From: Chroococcidiopsis sp. CCMEE 29
GTDB lineage: Bacteria; Cyanobacteriota; Cyanobacteriia; Cyanobacteriales; Chroococcidiopsidaceae
Direction: 5' to 3'
Assembly: GCF_023558375.1 (NCBI RefSeq)
Contig: NZ_CP083761.1
Coordinates: 496,001-560,000, forward strand
DNA length: 64,000 nt
In this document: piece after piece, positions 36,167 through 45,952 of the stretch
How positions within the stretch are numbered: the stretch's first letter is position 1
How the letters are laid out: every line of letters starts with the position of its first letter
Translations under genes and position numbers: made by a program
The notes under the pieces: model-generated
What the model was told of the DNA's origin: nothing
Database searches by the model: none
The model's input: only the letters and a program-made list of their open reading frames with translations

Positions 36167-37336
36167 ATGAGAACTAATTTTACTGGAAAAGTCTTTTTCT
36201 ACTGTGTACCACCAGATACCCCTGACAACACAGGTTATCCTCACACGATGATCTGCTTAGGTGAGGGTCTAAAAGCCCTAGGAATAGATTTATATTCAAA
36301 TATCAACTACTGGCGGCTTTCCCCAGACGAGGAAGAATATCTCTTTCGACACGATCCAAGTATTACACCTCAGGACTGTTCCATTGTGATCATGAACCAG
36401 GACTGGTTCCGTGTTGCTAAGAAACCTTTTCCCGAAAATTTCTTTGATTCTAATCAAAAATACTTGACTGTGTATATGGATAGTGATGATGGTTGCAAAA
36501 CGCACTCCTACTATCCTGAATTTAGACAGTTTGATTTTATTTTTAAAGTCTCCTACAATCGCTACTTTCGCTATCCAGCAAATTTCCATCCTTGGGCGCA
36601 AGGACTTTCTGGCCGAATGCTACGAGAACTTGACAATCCTCCAAGCTTTCAGGAAAAAAAAAGAAAGTTACTCGTCAATTTTAGAGAGCCTTATAAGATC
36701 AAACATTCTGTAAGGCGGCTCGTCCGCAAGGAATTTTTACCTCGTGTTCAAACTGTTTTGCCAGTTAATAATGTTGTTGATAGCCTCGATAACTTTTCAT
36801 CAGAGCCATACCATTATCTACAATGGAGTCAAACCGGTAGGCGTCATTCTCCAACGTACTTCAAAAGCTTAAAAGATACCGCTGCTTGTGCTTGCTTTGG
36901 AGGATTTTTTGTCACTCCTTGGCCGCTAGATCCCTCTACCCAAATTAGTCGGCTGCTAAAGAGAATTTTGAGCGAATTAAAATTAAAGTCAAATAGAATT
37001 GTCGACTGGGACAACTGGCGCTTTTGGGAGTCTTTAGCGGCAGGATGTGTTAGTGTTCGTGAAGACTTTGATAAATATGGCTGTCTCCTTCCGGTTATGC
37101 CTGAGAATTGGCGACATTACATTGGAGTAGACTTAGATAACATCCAAGGAACAATAGAAAAAATAGCCGCCGATCCGGAAATTCTAGAAAGGGTTGGAAC
37201 TGAGGGAAGGCGTTGGGCACTTGAACATTATACTCCTGTACCTGTAGCCCTACGTTTTCTTGAGACAATTAGCAAAAAGCATCATGAAATCAATTTACTT
37301 AAATTAGAACTGAATGAAATCCACAGATATAAGTAA
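36167..37336 (+). CDS. Glycosyltransferase-like protein
   Basis: This 389-residue soluble protein starts MRTNFTGKVFFYCVPPDTPD. Near its C-terminus (FWESLAAGCVSVREDFDKYG, then GVDLDNIQGTIEKIAADPE) it resembles the donor-site region of GT-B enzymes and exostosin-like proteins. The family is not certain. Start ATG 36167 is preferred because GGAGG (36154-36158) lies 8 nt upstream; the GTG at 36152 would overlap it. It sits between the flippase and a GT2 gene, so a role in the same polymer is likely. Confidence 0.65.
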   Translation: MRTNFTGKVFFYCVPPDTPDNTGYPHTMICLGEGLKALGIDLYSNINYWRLSPDEEEYLFRHDPSITPQDCSIVIMNQDWFRVAKKPFPENFFDSNQKYLTVYMDSDDGCKTHSYYPEFRQFDFIFKVSYNRYFRYPANFHPWAQGLSGRMLRELDNPPSFQEKKRKLLVNFREPYKIKHSVRRLVRKEFLPRVQTVLPVNNVVDSLDNFSSEPYHYLQWSQTGRRHSPTYFKSLKDTAACACFGGFFVTPWPLDPSTQISRLLKRILSELKLKSNRIVDWDNWRFWESLAAGCVSVREDFDKYGCLLPVMPENWRHYIGVDLDNIQGTIEKIAADPEILERVGTEGRRWALEHYTPVPVALRFLETISKKHHEINLLKLELNEIHRYK

Positions 37337-37373
37337 TTCTGAGTTCATGTCTAAAGATATCTGAGCTATTCCT

Positions 37374-38273
37374 ATGGATGCAATGCACCAAAATTCTTTA
37401 GTTAGTGTTATAATCCCAACTTACAATCGTCCGCTGTATTTAAAGGAAGCGATCGCCAGCGCTATTCAACAGAAATATCGCAATATAGAGATTATTATCT
37501 CTGATGATTGTAGTTCTGAAAGCCCCCAAGCAATCATTGAAGCTTTTCAGGATTCACGGATTCGGTTTCGACGCAATGAGAAGAATCTAGGAATCGCTAT
37601 GAACTTTATCAATGCCATCAAGGAGGCACGAGGAAAGTATATTGCTAGTCTGAATGACGACGATCTATGGAGTGAGGATTTCTTGGAAAAACTTGTTCCC
37701 CACCTTGATGCCGATCCAGATTTAGCCCTTGCTTTTTGCGATCACTATATCATGGACTCGAATGGCACAATTAATTATCCAGCCACTGAGGAAAATACTC
37801 GTCGCTGGAAGCGGAACCAACTAAAAGAAGGGCTTTATCAACCTTTTTGTGAAATTGGGTTAGTGCATCGGGCTGTGTTTAGTGCATCAGCAGCCGTTAT
37901 CCGGAAGGATGTAATAGAATGGAATAATTTTCCATCTGAAGCAGGAGTTTTTTGGGATCTATATGTAACTTACCTTGCCTGCTGTTCTGGTCTTGGAGCA
38001 TATTATTATCCAGGCAGATTGGCTCTATATCGAGAGTCTGCCGAATCAATCATTAGAAGTGCAGATGTAAAGGCAAAGCTCCGCAGAGCTAAGGCAGGTA
38101 TCTTTTGCTATGGGCGTTTCATGGAAGATTCCAAGTTAGAAGAATTCAAACACTATTTTAAGCGGAAATGGATGGAGGCAAATAAAAGCATGGCTGTAGG
38201 TTTACTACAAGCTAAGCAAGTAGCAGCAGCAATTCCTTATTTTTGGCGTGCTTTTAGCCTAATTAAAATTTAA
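37374..38273 (+). CDS. Glycosyltransferase family 2
   Basis: This 299-residue GT-A enzyme has the classic start SVIIPTYNRPLYLKEAIASA, the first acidic site IIISDDCSSE and the DXD-type ASLNDDDLWSEDFLEKL. The rest (about 180-299) carries a weak C-terminal helical part. It is inverting and adds a sugar to the lipid-linked unit on the cytosolic face. The gene is 37 bp after the preceding glycosyltransferase-like gene. Confidence 0.9.
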   Translation: MDAMHQNSLVSVIIPTYNRPLYLKEAIASAIQQKYRNIEIIISDDCSSESPQAIIEAFQDSRIRFRRNEKNLGIAMNFINAIKEARGKYIASLNDDDLWSEDFLEKLVPHLDADPDLALAFCDHYIMDSNGTINYPATEENTRRWKRNQLKEGLYQPFCEIGLVHRAVFSASAAVIRKDVIEWNNFPSEAGVFWDLYVTYLACCSGLGAYYYPGRLALYRESAESIIRSADVKAKLRRAKAGIFCYGRFMEDSKLEEFKHYFKRKWMEANKSMAVGLLQAKQVAAAIPYFWRAFSLIKI

Positions 38274-38430
38274 TTTAGGAACATTTGCAACCCTGAAGCT
38301 CAGTTTCAATTTTCAAAAATTAGCCATTTGGCATCAATTTCTATCTGCCTAAAAATGAGAATATTCTTCAATTAAAAAGGTGGATTTTTTGATAAAAAAT
38401 AAAATGATATTAAACCAGTACTACACCTAA

Positions 38431-39549
38431 ATGCTAGTTATCTCTATTGTTCCCCGCCTTTTTCCAGTAATTGATGGAGTTGGGGATTATGCTCTCCAAC
38501 TAGCGCAGCAACTACGCAAAGACTTTAGCATAGAAACGCATTTTATCGTTGGTGACCCTAACTGGAATGGCTCAACAAAAATTGAAGGATTTCCGATTGA
38601 CAAACTGCCTCTTCGTTCTGCCCTTGAGTTATCATCACTTTTACTAAATTGCTGCCCGAACTCAACCATAGTTTTACTACATTACGTAGGTTATGGTTAT
38701 GCCACAAAAGGTTGTCCATTTTGGTTAATTGAAGGTTTAGAGCATTGGAAAGCAAATACAGTTAATACAGAATTAGTAACAATGGTTCACGAGCTTCATC
38801 CATCTGGCGATCCACCCTGGAGAATCAATTTTTGGTTATCTTGGCTGCAAAAACATTTAGCTGCGCGCATTGCTAGACTGAGCGATCGCTGTCTGACAAA
38901 TAGGCAGAGCGATGTTAAGGCTTTGTACAACTTGAGTCGCGGTAAGCATACTCAAATCCCTACATTACCCGTTTTTTCTAACATTGGAGAACCAAAGAGC
39001 TTGCCTTCTTTATCAGAGCGGCAGCGAAGATTAGTAGTGTTTGGACAAGAAAACAGTAGACTCAGAGTTTATCAAAAATCATTGAAGCAGCTCAGCCAAG
39101 CTTGTCAAGTTTTGGGAATTGAAGAAATTTGGGATATTGGACCATCAATCAAGCTGAATTTAGCCGCAGTTAGCGAAGTACCTATAGTTAAAATCGGGAA
39201 AATATCTGCCTCAGAAGTCAGCGATATCATGTTGAATTCAAGTGCTGGCTTCTTTAACTATGATATTAGTCGTTTATCAAAGTCAGGAATCTTTGCTGCT
39301 TACTGTTCTCATAAACTTCTTCCTATCAGTTATCACTATGGCGCTAGCTCCTTTGATGGGATAGAAGCTGGAAAACATTACTGGGTTCCAGAGTCCGAGC
39401 ACTTATCGGTGAAGTCAGCAGCAGAATTACAGGCGATCGCAGACAATGCTTATACTTGGTATCAAAACCATAACCTATCAGTACAGGCTAAAACCTTTGC
39501 TAAAAGTCTAGGAGGAAATTTAATAACTCAGTCTGGTGAGAGGAATTGA
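38431..39549 (+). CDS. Glycosyltransferase, GT-B-like
   Basis: This 372-residue protein begins VISIVPRLFPVIDGVGDYALQLAQQL, the glycine-rich N-terminal loop found in many GT4 proteins. The C-terminal half (RRLVVFGQENSRLRVYQKSL, then SSAGFFNYDISRLSKSGIFAAY) is divergent and lacks a clear E-x7-E motif. It is likely a glycosyltransferase of the island, with medium certainty. It starts at ATG 38431 after an AT-rich 157-bp gap. Confidence 0.65.
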   Translation: MLVISIVPRLFPVIDGVGDYALQLAQQLRKDFSIETHFIVGDPNWNGSTKIEGFPIDKLPLRSALELSSLLLNCCPNSTIVLLHYVGYGYATKGCPFWLIEGLEHWKANTVNTELVTMVHELHPSGDPPWRINFWLSWLQKHLAARIARLSDRCLTNRQSDVKALYNLSRGKHTQIPTLPVFSNIGEPKSLPSLSERQRRLVVFGQENSRLRVYQKSLKQLSQACQVLGIEEIWDIGPSIKLNLAAVSEVPIVKIGKISASEVSDIMLNSSAGFFNYDISRLSKSGIFAAYCSHKLLPISYHYGASSFDGIEAGKHYWVPESEHLSVKSAAELQAIADNAYTWYQNHNLSVQAKTFAKSLGGNLITQSGERN

Positions 39550-39582
39550 GCAAATTCGAATTCTAAAGGGAGATATATAGCA

Positions 39583-40386
39583 ATGCCAGCTTTATCAGTA
39601 GTTATACTGGCGAAAAATGAGGAGCACTTCATTGAGCGATGCATCAGGAGCGTTCGATGGGCAGATGAAGTGTTTGTGCTTGACTCTGGTAGTGTCGATA
39701 GAACAAGGGAAATAGCAGCCTCACTGGGCGCTAATGTTTATGAGCAAGAGTGGCTAGGATGGTCAGCTCAGCGTAACAAAGCTATGTCACTTGCCAAAAA
39801 TGATTGGGTATTTTTTCTAGACTGCGATGAGATCGTAACACCAGAATTGGCACATTCTATTAAGGAAGTTCTGAGCGAACCGATGGATGAGCGCGATGCA
39901 TACTCCATGGATCGACAAGGGGATTTTTTAGGAATCCTACTCCCTAATATGTCTCGACCGAGTAATAGACGTAATTTTGTACGCATATTTAACAGGCGGT
40001 ACAGCAAATACGACATGACGATGAAAGTTCACGAGACGGTTCTGTATCCCGGAAAATCTATCCCGCTGGAAGGCGTCCTACTCCATTGGCGCGGCTACAC
40101 GATGGATGAGTATATTGTGGTAGGGAATCGGTACGCTACGGTAGAAGCGGAAGTGCTCTACGACAAGGGTTACCGCGCTAATGGATTTGTGATTTTCCTC
40201 CGACCGATCCTGCGTTTCCTGTGGTGTTATATTGCTAGAGGTGGTTTTCGTCTTGGTACGCGGGGTGTCATACATGCAATGTTGCAGGCCACCAATGAAT
40301 ACGTCCGCTACGCCAAACTTTGGGAGATGCAGAACGCAGCGCGTACTAGCCATCCACCTGCTCATATCTACAAAAACCCTTCATGA
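39583..40386 (+). CDS. Glycosyltransferase family 2, WaaE/KdtX-like
   Basis: This 267-residue GT-A enzyme has SVVILAKNEEHFIERCIRSVRWADEVFVLDSGSVDRT at its start (nucleotide-binding, spanning about 37 residues), then WVFFLDCDEIVTPEL with the DXD motif and VHETVLYPGKSIPLEG. This pattern is typical of the LPS core glucosyltransferase-like group. AAAGGGAG lies upstream of ATG 39583. It precedes the polymerase gene by 118 bp. Confidence 0.88.
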   Translation: MPALSVVILAKNEEHFIERCIRSVRWADEVFVLDSGSVDRTREIAASLGANVYEQEWLGWSAQRNKAMSLAKNDWVFFLDCDEIVTPELAHSIKEVLSEPMDERDAYSMDRQGDFLGILLPNMSRPSNRRNFVRIFNRRYSKYDMTMKVHETVLYPGKSIPLEGVLLHWRGYTMDEYIVVGNRYATVEAEVLYDKGYRANGFVIFLRPILRFLWCYIARGGFRLGTRGVIHAMLQATNEYVRYAKLWEMQNAARTSHPPAHIYKNPS

Positions 40387-40504
40387 GCGAATTTAGAACC
40401 ATAATTAATTGCGAAAGCCCATAAGAAAAGTTTATATTAATCCTGGCTCGTTGTAGCTAATAGATACTGGAAGGGCTACGTATAAATGTTGAGTGGTGTA
40501 GTAT

Positions 40505-41929
40505 ATGCGTTTAAGTAGTTATCCCTCCAGAAATCTCCACCTAGACGAACAAACCTTGCCTGCTTGGATAGCCATCCTGGGGCTAGTACTTATTTCATCT
40601 TTATGCGTTCTGGCAGGTGCTGGCGGTATCCTACGCTTAGGTTTCCCGCTGTTATCTTTGGCGGTAGGCTTGTTCCTATACTTGCGATATCCTGTCCTCT
40701 ACATAGGTTTTACCTTGTGGATATGGTTTCTAACGCCGTGGTTACGACGCGTTGTAGATAGTCGCAGTGGCTGGGATCCACAGGGGGTAATGCTGTTAGC
40801 ACCATTTTTAGTGACGCTAGTTACCTTTATTACCTTGGTGCAACACCTTCCCCGAGCATGTCGTCAAGGCGGCTTACCCTTTATCCTAGCTTTGAGTGGC
40901 GTATTCTATGCATTTTTCATTGGGCTAATTCTAAACCCACCGCTAGCTGCCGCTAGAGCTCTATTAGACTGGTTAACTCCTATTCTCTTTGGCTTCCACT
41001 TATTTGTACACTGGCGAGATTATCCTCGCTTTAGCCAGAATATTCAGCGCGCTTTTACCTGGTGTGTGCTAATTACAGGTATCTATGGCGTGGTGCAATA
41101 TCTGGTAGCACCCGAGTGGGATCGATTCTGGATTATAAAAACAGAACTGGTAACCAACGGCACCCCTGAGCCTCTGGGAATTCGTGTGTTTAGCACGATG
41201 AATTCGCCTGGACCGTTTGCGAACGTTATGATTGCTGGTTTACTGTTGTTATTAAATTCTCGAGATCCTTTGCGTATCCCTGCATCTGTAGTGGGCTACT
41301 TAGTATTCTTGCTATCGTTGGTGCGCTCTGCCTGGGGAGGATTTCTAGTAGGACTATTTACCCTACTCGCATCTCTCAAGGCACGGTTTCAGATGCGCTT
41401 AATTGTTATTATCCTGGTGATGGCAGTGTGTATCATTCCATTAACAGCGATTGAACCATTCTCGGAGATCATTTCTACTCGGGTTGAAAGTCTCTACAAC
41501 ATTAAAGATGACGTTAGCTTTAATGAACGCTCAGAGACCTACGAGCAAAAACTCAATATTGCTCTTTCTAACGGTCTAGGTAGCGGCATGGGAGGCATAT
41601 ACTCTATCAATGACAAAGGTGTTTTAGGAGTGATTGTCCTGGACAGCGGCATTCTAGATATGTTTTTCACGCTGGGATGGTTTGGAGCTATTCCTTACGT
41701 GGGTGGCGTCACCCTGCTCTTATTAAGTCTGTTCCAAGGTAATGAAAATCGCTTTGATTCCTTTGCGAGTGCTGCCCGTGCCATTAGTGTAAGTGTTTTT
41801 GCCCAGCTCATGTTCGGCAGCGTCATGCTGGGGTTACCCGGCTTAATGCTTTGGGGGTTTTTAGGCATAAGCATGGCAGCCCGTAGGTATTATCAGTATC
41901 AACATAGTGTTGTCCTTGAAAAACGCTAA
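40505..41929 (+). CDS. O-antigen ligase/Wzy-type polymerase
   Basis: This 474-residue membrane protein has about 11-12 hydrophobic helices. A large soluble loop in the second half (FSEIISTRVESLYNIKDDVSFNERSETYEQKLNIAL, about residues 320-360) includes the conserved RxxxY region and G-L-G-S-G-M-G-G after it, as in Wzy_C family proteins. It would polymerise or ligate repeat units delivered by the flippase. It is the last gene of the polysaccharide island. Confidence 0.85.
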   Translation: MRLSSYPSRNLHLDEQTLPAWIAILGLVLISSLCVLAGAGGILRLGFPLLSLAVGLFLYLRYPVLYIGFTLWIWFLTPWLRRVVDSRSGWDPQGVMLLAPFLVTLVTFITLVQHLPRACRQGGLPFILALSGVFYAFFIGLILNPPLAAARALLDWLTPILFGFHLFVHWRDYPRFSQNIQRAFTWCVLITGIYGVVQYLVAPEWDRFWIIKTELVTNGTPEPLGIRVFSTMNSPGPFANVMIAGLLLLLNSRDPLRIPASVVGYLVFLLSLVRSAWGGFLVGLFTLLASLKARFQMRLIVIILVMAVCIIPLTAIEPFSEIISTRVESLYNIKDDVSFNERSETYEQKLNIALSNGLGSGMGGIYSINDKGVLGVIVLDSGILDMFFTLGWFGAIPYVGGVTLLLLSLFQGNENRFDSFASAARAISVSVFAQLMFGSVMLGLPGLMLWGFLGISMAARRYYQYQHSVVLEKR

Positions 41930-42529
41930 TGTGCTCGATCTCAGAGAAAAGACATACAATTTTCGCAAGATTTACTGCCTTGGCACTGCAAGCAGATACA
42001 CGATAACTTGGTTAGTCTAAAGAGCGATCGCTCTTTTAGCTTCAACCGCGAGAAGCCCCGCCCCATAGAACGAGTTGGGCAAGGAACGATGTGGTTGGGG
42101 TCGGGACGGGCAGTTGCTTCAAGTCGGCAGAGCCGCCCAACGCACTGCCCTCATGAATCGCGGGCAGGAGTTATATTTCTCGTGAGTCTGTGTTATAAAC
42201 AATACATTGACAAAGCCGAAAATGCTGGTCAGTAAACTGAACCACGACAACTGAAGATCTGGGGTTCTACTAGGAAATAGACATTTTTGTGTCGCTCCTC
42301 TAGTAGGTAAAATCTTTAAGGGACTGAGGTTGAACATACTTTTGTACTTGTTCAAAGTCTGCGAAGGGGCATCTCGTGGACTTAAAATAAAGCTCATCGC
42401 ATCCGAAGCAATAGCTGGAGTTGGTGAGAAGCCCAGCGCCGTCATCTTTGATGCAGCGCTGGGAGTATGTCACTCCGAGAATGCGAGTAATCTGGATAGA
42501 GATTCCATGCACGTAGTCGAGGCGCCGTA
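41930..42529. other. Intergenic region with possible IS200/IS605 3' end remnants
   Basis: This is 600 bp without a supportable gene. GAGAAGCCCAGCGC ... GCGCTGGGAGTATGTCAC (42425-42472) has an 8-bp stem (42432-42439 with 42456-42463). I recall this layout from right ends of IS200/IS605 (tnpB/IS1341) elements in cyanobacteria. A second GAGAAGCCCCGCCCC stretch lies at 42048-42062. A CTACTAG/CTAGTAG dyad lies at 42267-42306. No transposase frame remains. Confidence 0.4.
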
Positions 42530-44581
42530 ATGATACACCTCTACTGCCCCCAAGGACACGAAAATCCCGCTGGTAGCCGCTTTTGCCTGCATTGTGGCAA
42601 CAAGCTAGATCTGCCGTTGACTAACGGGATCTCTGCGGGACTGTTATTAGGTGATCGCTATTTTATTATTCGTCAATTGGCACAAGGTGGCTTTGGACGC
42701 ACTTATTTAGCTGAAGATACCAACCGATTTAGTGAACTCTGCGTTTTGAAGGAGTTTGCTCCGCAGGCGCAAAGCACCGAGATCTTACAAAAAGCAGAAG
42801 AACTGTTTGAGCGTGAAGCGGGTGTACTCTATAAACTGCAACACCCACAAATTCCCCGCTTCCGTGAATTGTTCCGGGTGAATAGGGATGGTAAGGGCTA
42901 CCTGTTTCTAGTCCAGGACTATGTAGAGGGTGAAACCTACCGCGCCTTGTTAGACACTCGTATCCAGCAAGGGAAGCAATTTAGTGAAGCAGAAGTGATG
43001 CATTTGCTGCTTCAGATTCTGCCAGTTTTGGATTACATCCATAGTATGGGAGTAATTCATCGGGACATTTCCCCAGAAAACTTAATTCTACGCAGTTCTG
43101 ACCAGCTGCCAATGCTAATTGACTTTGGCGGTGTTAAACAAGTCGCTGTAACCGTTGTCTCACAATTTAACCAACCAGGTAGTGGTAGTGCTATCTCATC
43201 AGTAACTCTGTTGGGTAAGGTAGGATATGCTCCTCACGAACAGTTACAAAAGGGGATGGTGTATCCCCATAGCGATTTGTATGCACTAGCTGCAACAGTG
43301 CTGGTATTACTTACAGGCAAAGAACCGCCAGAGTTAATTGATGAACATACACTAACTTGGCAATGGCGACGGGAAGTTAACCTCAGCCCAATGCTGGGAA
43401 CTTTATTAGATAAAATGCTGTCCCCGCAATTAGGCACTCGTTATCAATCTGCCTGGCAAGTCCTCCAAGTTCTCAACAGCAATAACACAGCAACTCAGCC
43501 TTCTACTCCTCGCACGCAAGCAACCTTAGCGATCGCACCTTCTCTCGTCAGCAACACTCAAACATCTGCCACTGTTGCCTCCCCTGCTCCTAATAAACTC
43601 AGCAGCAGTTTATTACCTCTGGGAAAAATCTTGCTAATGGTTCCACTATTAGCTGGTGCAGCGGGTGTAGGTTGGTGGGCAGTGAATTGGCTTCAGTTCC
43701 AATCTACCCTTTTTAAAGGTGAGAGAACAGAGAAAACCGCAAAGTCGTCTTCACACCCAGCTGCCTCCCCGCAGTTTTCAGCGGTAGAACAGAAGCGCAA
43801 GAATCAACTGCGCGATCGCCGTCAACAGCTGGCGATTAACAATAAGTTCTATATTCAGCTAGTGAATCAAGCCTTTTGGGACAAGTATCCCAATCAAAGG
43901 GGACGTAACCTTAGCGTTACCCCTGAAGATGCTGAGTTACGCGCTGAGTGGGATAATATCGCCGCTAAATTGCTAGATCAGTTGCAACCATTGAGTCGAG
44001 AATCACGGCGACGCTTAGGTAGTTACACAGCCAAAGAGCGCGATCGCTGGAGAATGGAAGTTAATAAGTTAAACCTTAGTAGCCAGGCTCTGTACGATCT
44101 AGCCGATGCTGCCTTTTTTGAGCGGTTTCCTCAACAGCAGGGCAAGAATTTCATGAATCAGCCAATCGCTCAAGTCTGGTATGCCTTAGCAGCCGAAAAA
44201 CTTGACGCCTTGATCGCTGGTAATGCTTTTGAAAGAATTGGATTTGACTCAGAGGTTATTGACAAACGAGTCAGTGGTAACCTCAAACCCGGTGAAGGAA
44301 AAGCTTACATTGCTGAGCTTGCCAAACAGCAAGTGATGAAACTCGATCTGCAAGCAAATCCTCAAGTCCTAATTTCTGTTTACTCCCCCACTGGCGAGAA
44401 CGTTCTGATGGAAGATTCAAGCGATCGCACTTGGTCAGGTACACTGCCAGAAGCTGGCTTTTATGAATTTGTCGTTGTTTCTACAGCTTCAAAGCCAATG
44501 GATTATCAACTTAATATCACAACTGAGAATCATACTCCACCAGATGCTGCTACTCCCGCACCTAGCGAGACAGGGGTGTAG
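42530..44581 (+). CDS. Ser/Thr protein kinase with zinc ribbon and PPC-like C-terminus
   Basis: This 683-residue protein starts with a four-Cys zinc ribbon (YCPQGH...FCLHCGNKL). The Hanks-type kinase domain (about 37-315) has LAQGGFGRTYLAED, catalytic VIHRDISPENL and LIDFGGVKQ. One membrane helix is near residue 370 (ILLMVPLLAGAAGVGWWAVNW). The extracytoplasmic part holds two copies of a small motif (AFWDKYPNQRGRNL and AFFERFPQQQGKNF) and a C-terminal PPC-like beta domain. It follows the polysaccharide island but is separated by 600 bp, so a link is not established. Confidence 0.9.
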   Translation: MIHLYCPQGHENPAGSRFCLHCGNKLDLPLTNGISAGLLLGDRYFIIRQLAQGGFGRTYLAEDTNRFSELCVLKEFAPQAQSTEILQKAEELFEREAGVLYKLQHPQIPRFRELFRVNRDGKGYLFLVQDYVEGETYRALLDTRIQQGKQFSEAEVMHLLLQILPVLDYIHSMGVIHRDISPENLILRSSDQLPMLIDFGGVKQVAVTVVSQFNQPGSGSAISSVTLLGKVGYAPHEQLQKGMVYPHSDLYALAATVLVLLTGKEPPELIDEHTLTWQWRREVNLSPMLGTLLDKMLSPQLGTRYQSAWQVLQVLNSNNTATQPSTPRTQATLAIAPSLVSNTQTSATVASPAPNKLSSSLLPLGKILLMVPLLAGAAGVGWWAVNWLQFQSTLFKGERTEKTAKSSSHPAASPQFSAVEQKRKNQLRDRRQQLAINNKFYIQLVNQAFWDKYPNQRGRNLSVTPEDAELRAEWDNIAAKLLDQLQPLSRESRRRLGSYTAKERDRWRMEVNKLNLSSQALYDLADAAFFERFPQQQGKNFMNQPIAQVWYALAAEKLDALIAGNAFERIGFDSEVIDKRVSGNLKPGEGKAYIAELAKQQVMKLDLQANPQVLISVYSPTGENVLMEDSSDRTWSGTLPEAGFYEFVVVSTASKPMDYQLNITTENHTPPDAATPAPSETGV

Positions 44582-44590
44582 TAGACGCTG

Positions 44591-45208
44591 CTAATCAAAA
44601 TCTGTTGGTAAATCTGGATTGCGGTGGTGCTGGAAAATTCGAGCAATTTGAGCAGGCATAATGCGCGTGAGAGACAATTCTGGAATCTCATCTTCACCAA
44701 AGAACCCCACTTCATCTGTTTCTATACTCGTTGATGGGGAACCGCCTAAGAGTTCGCATTGAAAAAACAGCTTGTAGACATAATGCTCAAAGGGTGGATG
44801 CCCTTGCCTGTCTCGGTCATAGACAGCTAGTAATTTGACTGCACGGGTCTGATAACCCGATTCTTCATACACTTCTCTTACGGCTACCTCGCTAGGGGAA
44901 TCGCCAATATCAGCCCATCCCCCTGGTAGGGTCCAGCAGCCATCCCATCGTTCTTTGACAAATAACAGCGCATCGTCGCGAAACACTGCTCCACGCACAT
45001 CAACTTTGGGGGTAGCGTATCCTATTTCGTCAGCAAACAAATCGAGCACATAGCTTGGTTCCCGATTTGAGTAAGTAGCCATGATTTCAGCAGCGATCGC
45101 CCGTAGCGTCTTGTAGCGCTCAATATCGAAAGGATTTTCGGTAAACGTCAGACCATTCTGAGCGATCGCCTGTAACTTTTTTGCCCATTCCAGCCACTTG
45201 GTGTCCAC
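44591..45208 (-). CDS. Nudix hydrolase
   Basis: This 205-residue protein has an N-terminal helical extension (residues 1-60, NUDIX_N-like: WAKKLQAIAQNGLTF...RYKTLRAIAAEI). The Nudix box GGWADIGDSPSEVAVREVYEESGY is complete. Proteins with this layout hydrolyse ADP-ribose or related nucleoside diphosphates. It is convergent with the kinase gene with only a 9-bp gap. The start ATG at 45208 fits the family N-terminus. Confidence 0.88.
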   Translation of the reverse strand: MDTKWLEWAKKLQAIAQNGLTFTENPFDIERYKTLRAIAAEIMATYSNREPSYVLDLFADEIGYATPKVDVRGAVFRDDALLFVKERWDGCWTLPGGWADIGDSPSEVAVREVYEESGYQTRAVKLLAVYDRDRQGHPPFEHYVYKLFFQCELLGGSPSTSIETDEVGFFGEDEIPELSLTRIMPAQIARIFQHHRNPDLPTDFD

Positions 45209-45425
45209 AACTTTACTCCCAGTTTGATCGAGCCGCTTTTACTGCTTCAGCCATTGAAAACAAGCTCAATTTAACTGGTTTTAGTAGGATTAGCAAAAAA
45301 ATTGAGGATGAACATAAAATCTATCCCCAACCCTTGCCAAATAATGCTGACATTAGCTAGCGCCGCCATGCCAAAGACTTGATTTGTTAAACAGGAAACG
45401 GCGCAATTAATCGTGAGTATTTTCT

Positions 45426-45797
45426 TTATTCGTTGCCAGTCGCCTGATCCACCAAATTTTTCGCCCCTTCTACGGCTTTTTGGACTGGATTCTCACCTGG
45501 ATTGGCTTGTTTGTATTCCTTTAAATTTTCTTCGTAAACCTTATCAGGATCTTCAGCTGCTTTGATTTGCTCTTCGTAAGCCTGTTCTCGACTGCTACCA
45601 GCTTTATTAGCAGTTTGACTCTTTTGCTCCATCTGCTCCATCTGAAGCAGTTTCTTACCCTCAGTTGAGACTGGTGCTGCTAAACTCGGCTGCTGGATAA
45701 AAACAAATAAACTTGACAAAATGGTCAAACTAAACATTCCTAGGATCAAAATGCGCTTACGAAATGTTTGCGTTAAGACTGAGAAAATCTGCAGCAT
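45426..45797 (-). CDS. Small exported or membrane-anchored protein, unknown function
   Basis: This 123-residue protein has one hydrophobic helix near the N-terminus (ILILGMFSLTILSSLFVFI), ending in SLAAP, which looks like a signal peptidase site. The mature part is charged and low in complexity (EQMEQKSQTANKAG, then EENLKEYKQANPGENP), probably helical. GGAGG lies 8 nt before ATG 45797; longer upstream starts lack such a site. It precedes pgk's end on the opposite flank of a repeat-containing gap. No family recognised. Confidence 0.65.
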   Translation of the reverse strand: MLQIFSVLTQTFRKRILILGMFSLTILSSLFVFIQQPSLAAPVSTEGKKLLQMEQMEQKSQTANKAGSSREQAYEEQIKAAEDPDKVYEENLKEYKQANPGENPVQKAVEGAKNLVDQATGNE

Positions 45798-45952
45798 ATA
45801 AAATTCCTCCTGATTGCCCTTTGTTATACCTGATATTGCGCCAGTTTTCATAATTACCAACGCAACTTTAAATTCAACGCTCAAAGGAATCCTACGTGGC
45901 AAAGCTAAGCAGTGCCTTCTACCCAAGGGTACATTGCAGGGGTGAGTAATTA

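Noticed and set aside
42008-42235. 75-codon frame rich in Arg/Ser/Gly
   Set aside because: No ribosome-binding site and no recognisable domain. It reads through what may be a transposon right-end relic.
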